Shown here piece after piece: positions 62,337 through 64,000 of a stretch of 64,000 nucleotides of DNA (its first letter is position 1; each line of letters starts with the position of its first letter). The notes below the pieces were generated by a model that saw nothing but the letters and a program-made list of their open reading frames with translations, was not told where the DNA came from and did no database searches. Position numbers and translations under genes: made by a program. The DNA lies in NCBI GenBank assembly GCA_050084985.1, contig JBITNC010000001.1:130200001-130264000 (forward strand), read 5' to 3'. This stretch comes from Nageia nagi (taxonomy: Eukaryota > Pinophyta).

Positions 62337-62653
62337 TGTTGGAATTATATCCTACATATCCCTAAGTCCTAAGTTAATAGATTAATTAATTAGGATTAAG
62401 AGTATTTTCCCTAAAGTATTTCCCTAAAGTCTAAAGTGTAGGATTAAATATTTAGGGTATATTCCTTGTGATTTGTTGTTATAACAAATTTGTCATGTAG
62501 TGATCTAAGGGTGATACGTATAGTGTGAAGTTAGAGTTTTATTATGGGTTGAGAATATTATCCTCAACTTCTTATTTTGTCTTGTAATGGCTTTCTTAAG
62601 CCTATATATGTAACTCATTTTGATGAGTAATATAGAACATTATAGTTCTCTCA
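62337..62653 (+). repeat. 317-bp copia LTR
   Basis: It starts TGTTGGAATTA and ends TTCTCTCA, so it has canonical TG...CA ends, and lies two bases before a perfect primer binding site. TATATATG at 62603 is the likely TATA box. The partner LTR would lie beyond the window. Confidence 0.8.
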
Positions 62654-62655
62654 AT

Positions 62656-62667
62656 TGGTATCAGAGC
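62656..62667 (+). promoter_or_regulatory. Copia primer binding site (initiator tRNA-Met)
   Basis: TGGTATCAGAGC is complementary to the 3' end of plant initiator tRNA-Met and primes minus-strand synthesis in Ty1/copia elements. It is a perfect 12-base match. Confidence 0.9.
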
Positions 62668-64000
62668 TGAATCAATCATAGGGTTAGAGTGGGTGAAGTC
62701 TTGAAGGATCTTATCAAGCTCCTCAAGGACTTTCATCAAGTTATTGAGCTTGTAAATGCATTGCAAAGAATTTATAAAATTCTTGCAAGTGTGAGATCCA
62801 AAGCCTATGGAGAAAAAATAGTTGCATGAGGTTTGAAGGAAACCCACGCACAGCAGAAAAGAGGAGACGTGCATCCAGGTTTGATCAACAGTGAGATCAA
62901 GTTCTATGGAGGAGAGGGAGATGAGAAATCTCCATTGAAGATCGCCAGACCTGCAAAGAGCTGATACGTGAGAGAGGAGTTGCACGCTAACAAATGACTT
63001 GATCTGTCACACAGAGGAGGAGACGTGAAGCTCGCACGGAGGTGGCTTGCACAGAGGAGACGAGGCTGGTCAGAAGCTTACATGGAGGAGGAAAGCCACT
63101 AATGTGCTTGGTGATCTGCAAGGAAGTACGTGGAGGAGAAAATAATTCATAGTCTGAAGCTGCTTGCACGGAGGAGAAAACTTTTCATGTGGAGGAGGAA
63201 AATGCTGACTGAGATCGCATGAAGCGAAGGTACGTGAAGGAGGTGGCTTGCATGGTATGGAAGAGCTTGTGTGGTTTGGAAGAGCTCATGGAGGAGGTCT
63301 GTAGCTCGCGTAGAGGTTTCATGTGCATGAAGGAGGTGGCCTGCATAGTAGAGGAGATCGCATGAAGTACATCGTCTAAAGCTCATGCGATGGAGGACAT
63401 GCATGAAGCTCTCGTGTAAGGAGGACATGCATTGTACGTTGGGAAACATGAATTGATCTGGTTGGAAGACTTCTGTTATGGTGAAATAGTGCCAATACCT
63501 ATTAAGGAAAGCTAAGTAATTGGTAACCTGATTCATGCGTTTGATGGCCCAGGAGATGTTAAAAAAAAATGAATTGATCTGGTGACGTTCACGTGCGGGT
63601 CTTAATGAGATTGCTGGGTGATGAGACCAATCACACCCACTATCAGTATTTTGAAGGCACCCAGAAGTAGTTGTGCTGAAGTTGATAAAAAAAGTACATG
63701 CCTTTCCTATTGAAGATGAACTAGAGAAAGAAATCGAAGAGGTACGAACTGATCCAGAGGAGGAGACCTGCGCGAAGGAGAACGCTACGTGGAGGAGGAA
63801 CACTATGTGGAGGTGCATTGTTGGAGGAGTCTCTGAAGGAGATGTACATTGGAATACTCATGCGAAGGAGATGTGAAAGAGGCATGAGTCTGCTACAAAA
63901 AGAGCCTAACGTGGAGATGCTGAATACATGTGGTTTGAATTATATAGCACTCTGCTGTAGTGCAAACAGGTTGTGCTCTAATTAAAAAAACATGCATGCA
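62668..64000 (+). mobile_element. Copia leader with GGAGGA-rich degenerate repeats, cut by window end
   Basis: This follows the primer site. From about 62,860 to 63,860 the words GGAGGA or GGAGAC alternate with GCATG or ACGTG and CTTGCA at short irregular spacing. GC and CpG are clearly higher than elsewhere in the window. No gag frame is seen before the window ends. A 223-codon minus-strand frame (63818-63147) is a product of the repeats. It may be a non-autonomous element or a long leader. Confidence 0.5.

Noticed and set aside
63147-63818. 223-codon minus-strand open frame, the longest in the window
   Set aside because: It runs through the GGAGGA-rich repeat field and gives a repetitive Leu/His/Ser-rich product with no recognisable domain, antisense to the copia leader.
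1-64000. CRISPR arrays, bacterial operons, rRNA or tRNA genes
   Set aside because: No regularly spaced short repeats with unique spacers and no RNA gene consensus were seen; the tRNA-like words found are retrotransposon primer sites.

Overview
The window is AT-rich plant nuclear DNA made almost entirely of old, nested and broken transposable elements. I found no intact protein-coding gene and no host gene I could support. The element mix points to a seed plant: Tat/Ogre-type Ty3/gypsy elements, Ty1/copia with initiator-tRNA-Met primer sites, plant L1-type LINEs with a DUF4283-like ORF1, and a plant hAT. Gag and LINE wording, low GC and CpG scarcity make a gymnosperm my best guess. Welwitschia-like or conifer-like genomes would fit, but this is inference and no species can be named.

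Layout. 227 to about 17,515 (+) is one very large Tat-like Ty3/gypsy element. It has a truncated 5' LTR, gag, protease, an archaeal-type RNase H lying BEFORE the reverse transcriptase, RT, a catalytically dead Ty3-type RNase H and integrase. Then come an unrecognised extra ORF, a 310-bp tandem array, a 630-bp duplication feeding a coiled-coil ORF, and the 3' LTR. About 17,530-21,660 (-) is the gag-protease half of a second gypsy element. 24,770-26,820 (-) is a hAT transposase pseudogene. 29.5-36 kb is mostly non-coding, with a candidate solo LTR (32.0-32.8 kb, -), a 5'-truncated LINE (33.4-34.8 kb, -) and a CpG-retaining, promoter-like stretch near 34.9 kb.

36-38 kb holds a duplicated segment, one copy of which is interrupted by a 724-bp terminal-inverted-repeat element. 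38.5-40.3 kb is a copia LTR, primer site and gag remnant. 42,002 to about 48.1 kb (+) is a third gypsy element of Tat/Ogre type, whose RT and RNase H were removed by an in-frame deletion. 48.3-58.8 kb is non-coding DNA bounded by a repeated 175-bp segment and interrupted by a nearly complete LINE (51,549-57,467, -). 59.0-59.6 kb (-) is another LINE ORF1 scrap and 60.15-60.64 kb (+) a copia integrase scrap. 62,337-64,000 is a 317-bp copia LTR, a perfect 12-base primer site and a GGAGGA-rich leader that runs off the window.

The elements do not work together. They are independent insertions, many decaying in place. Coding decay is dominated by single-base C-to-T or G-to-A type changes, turning Gln and Trp codons into stops while long frames stay aligned. 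This is what deamination of methylated, silenced DNA predicts. The most notable biology is the RNase H swap in the first element, its unexplained ORFs and tandem arrays, the RT-less third element, and the TIR element exposed by its own empty site.
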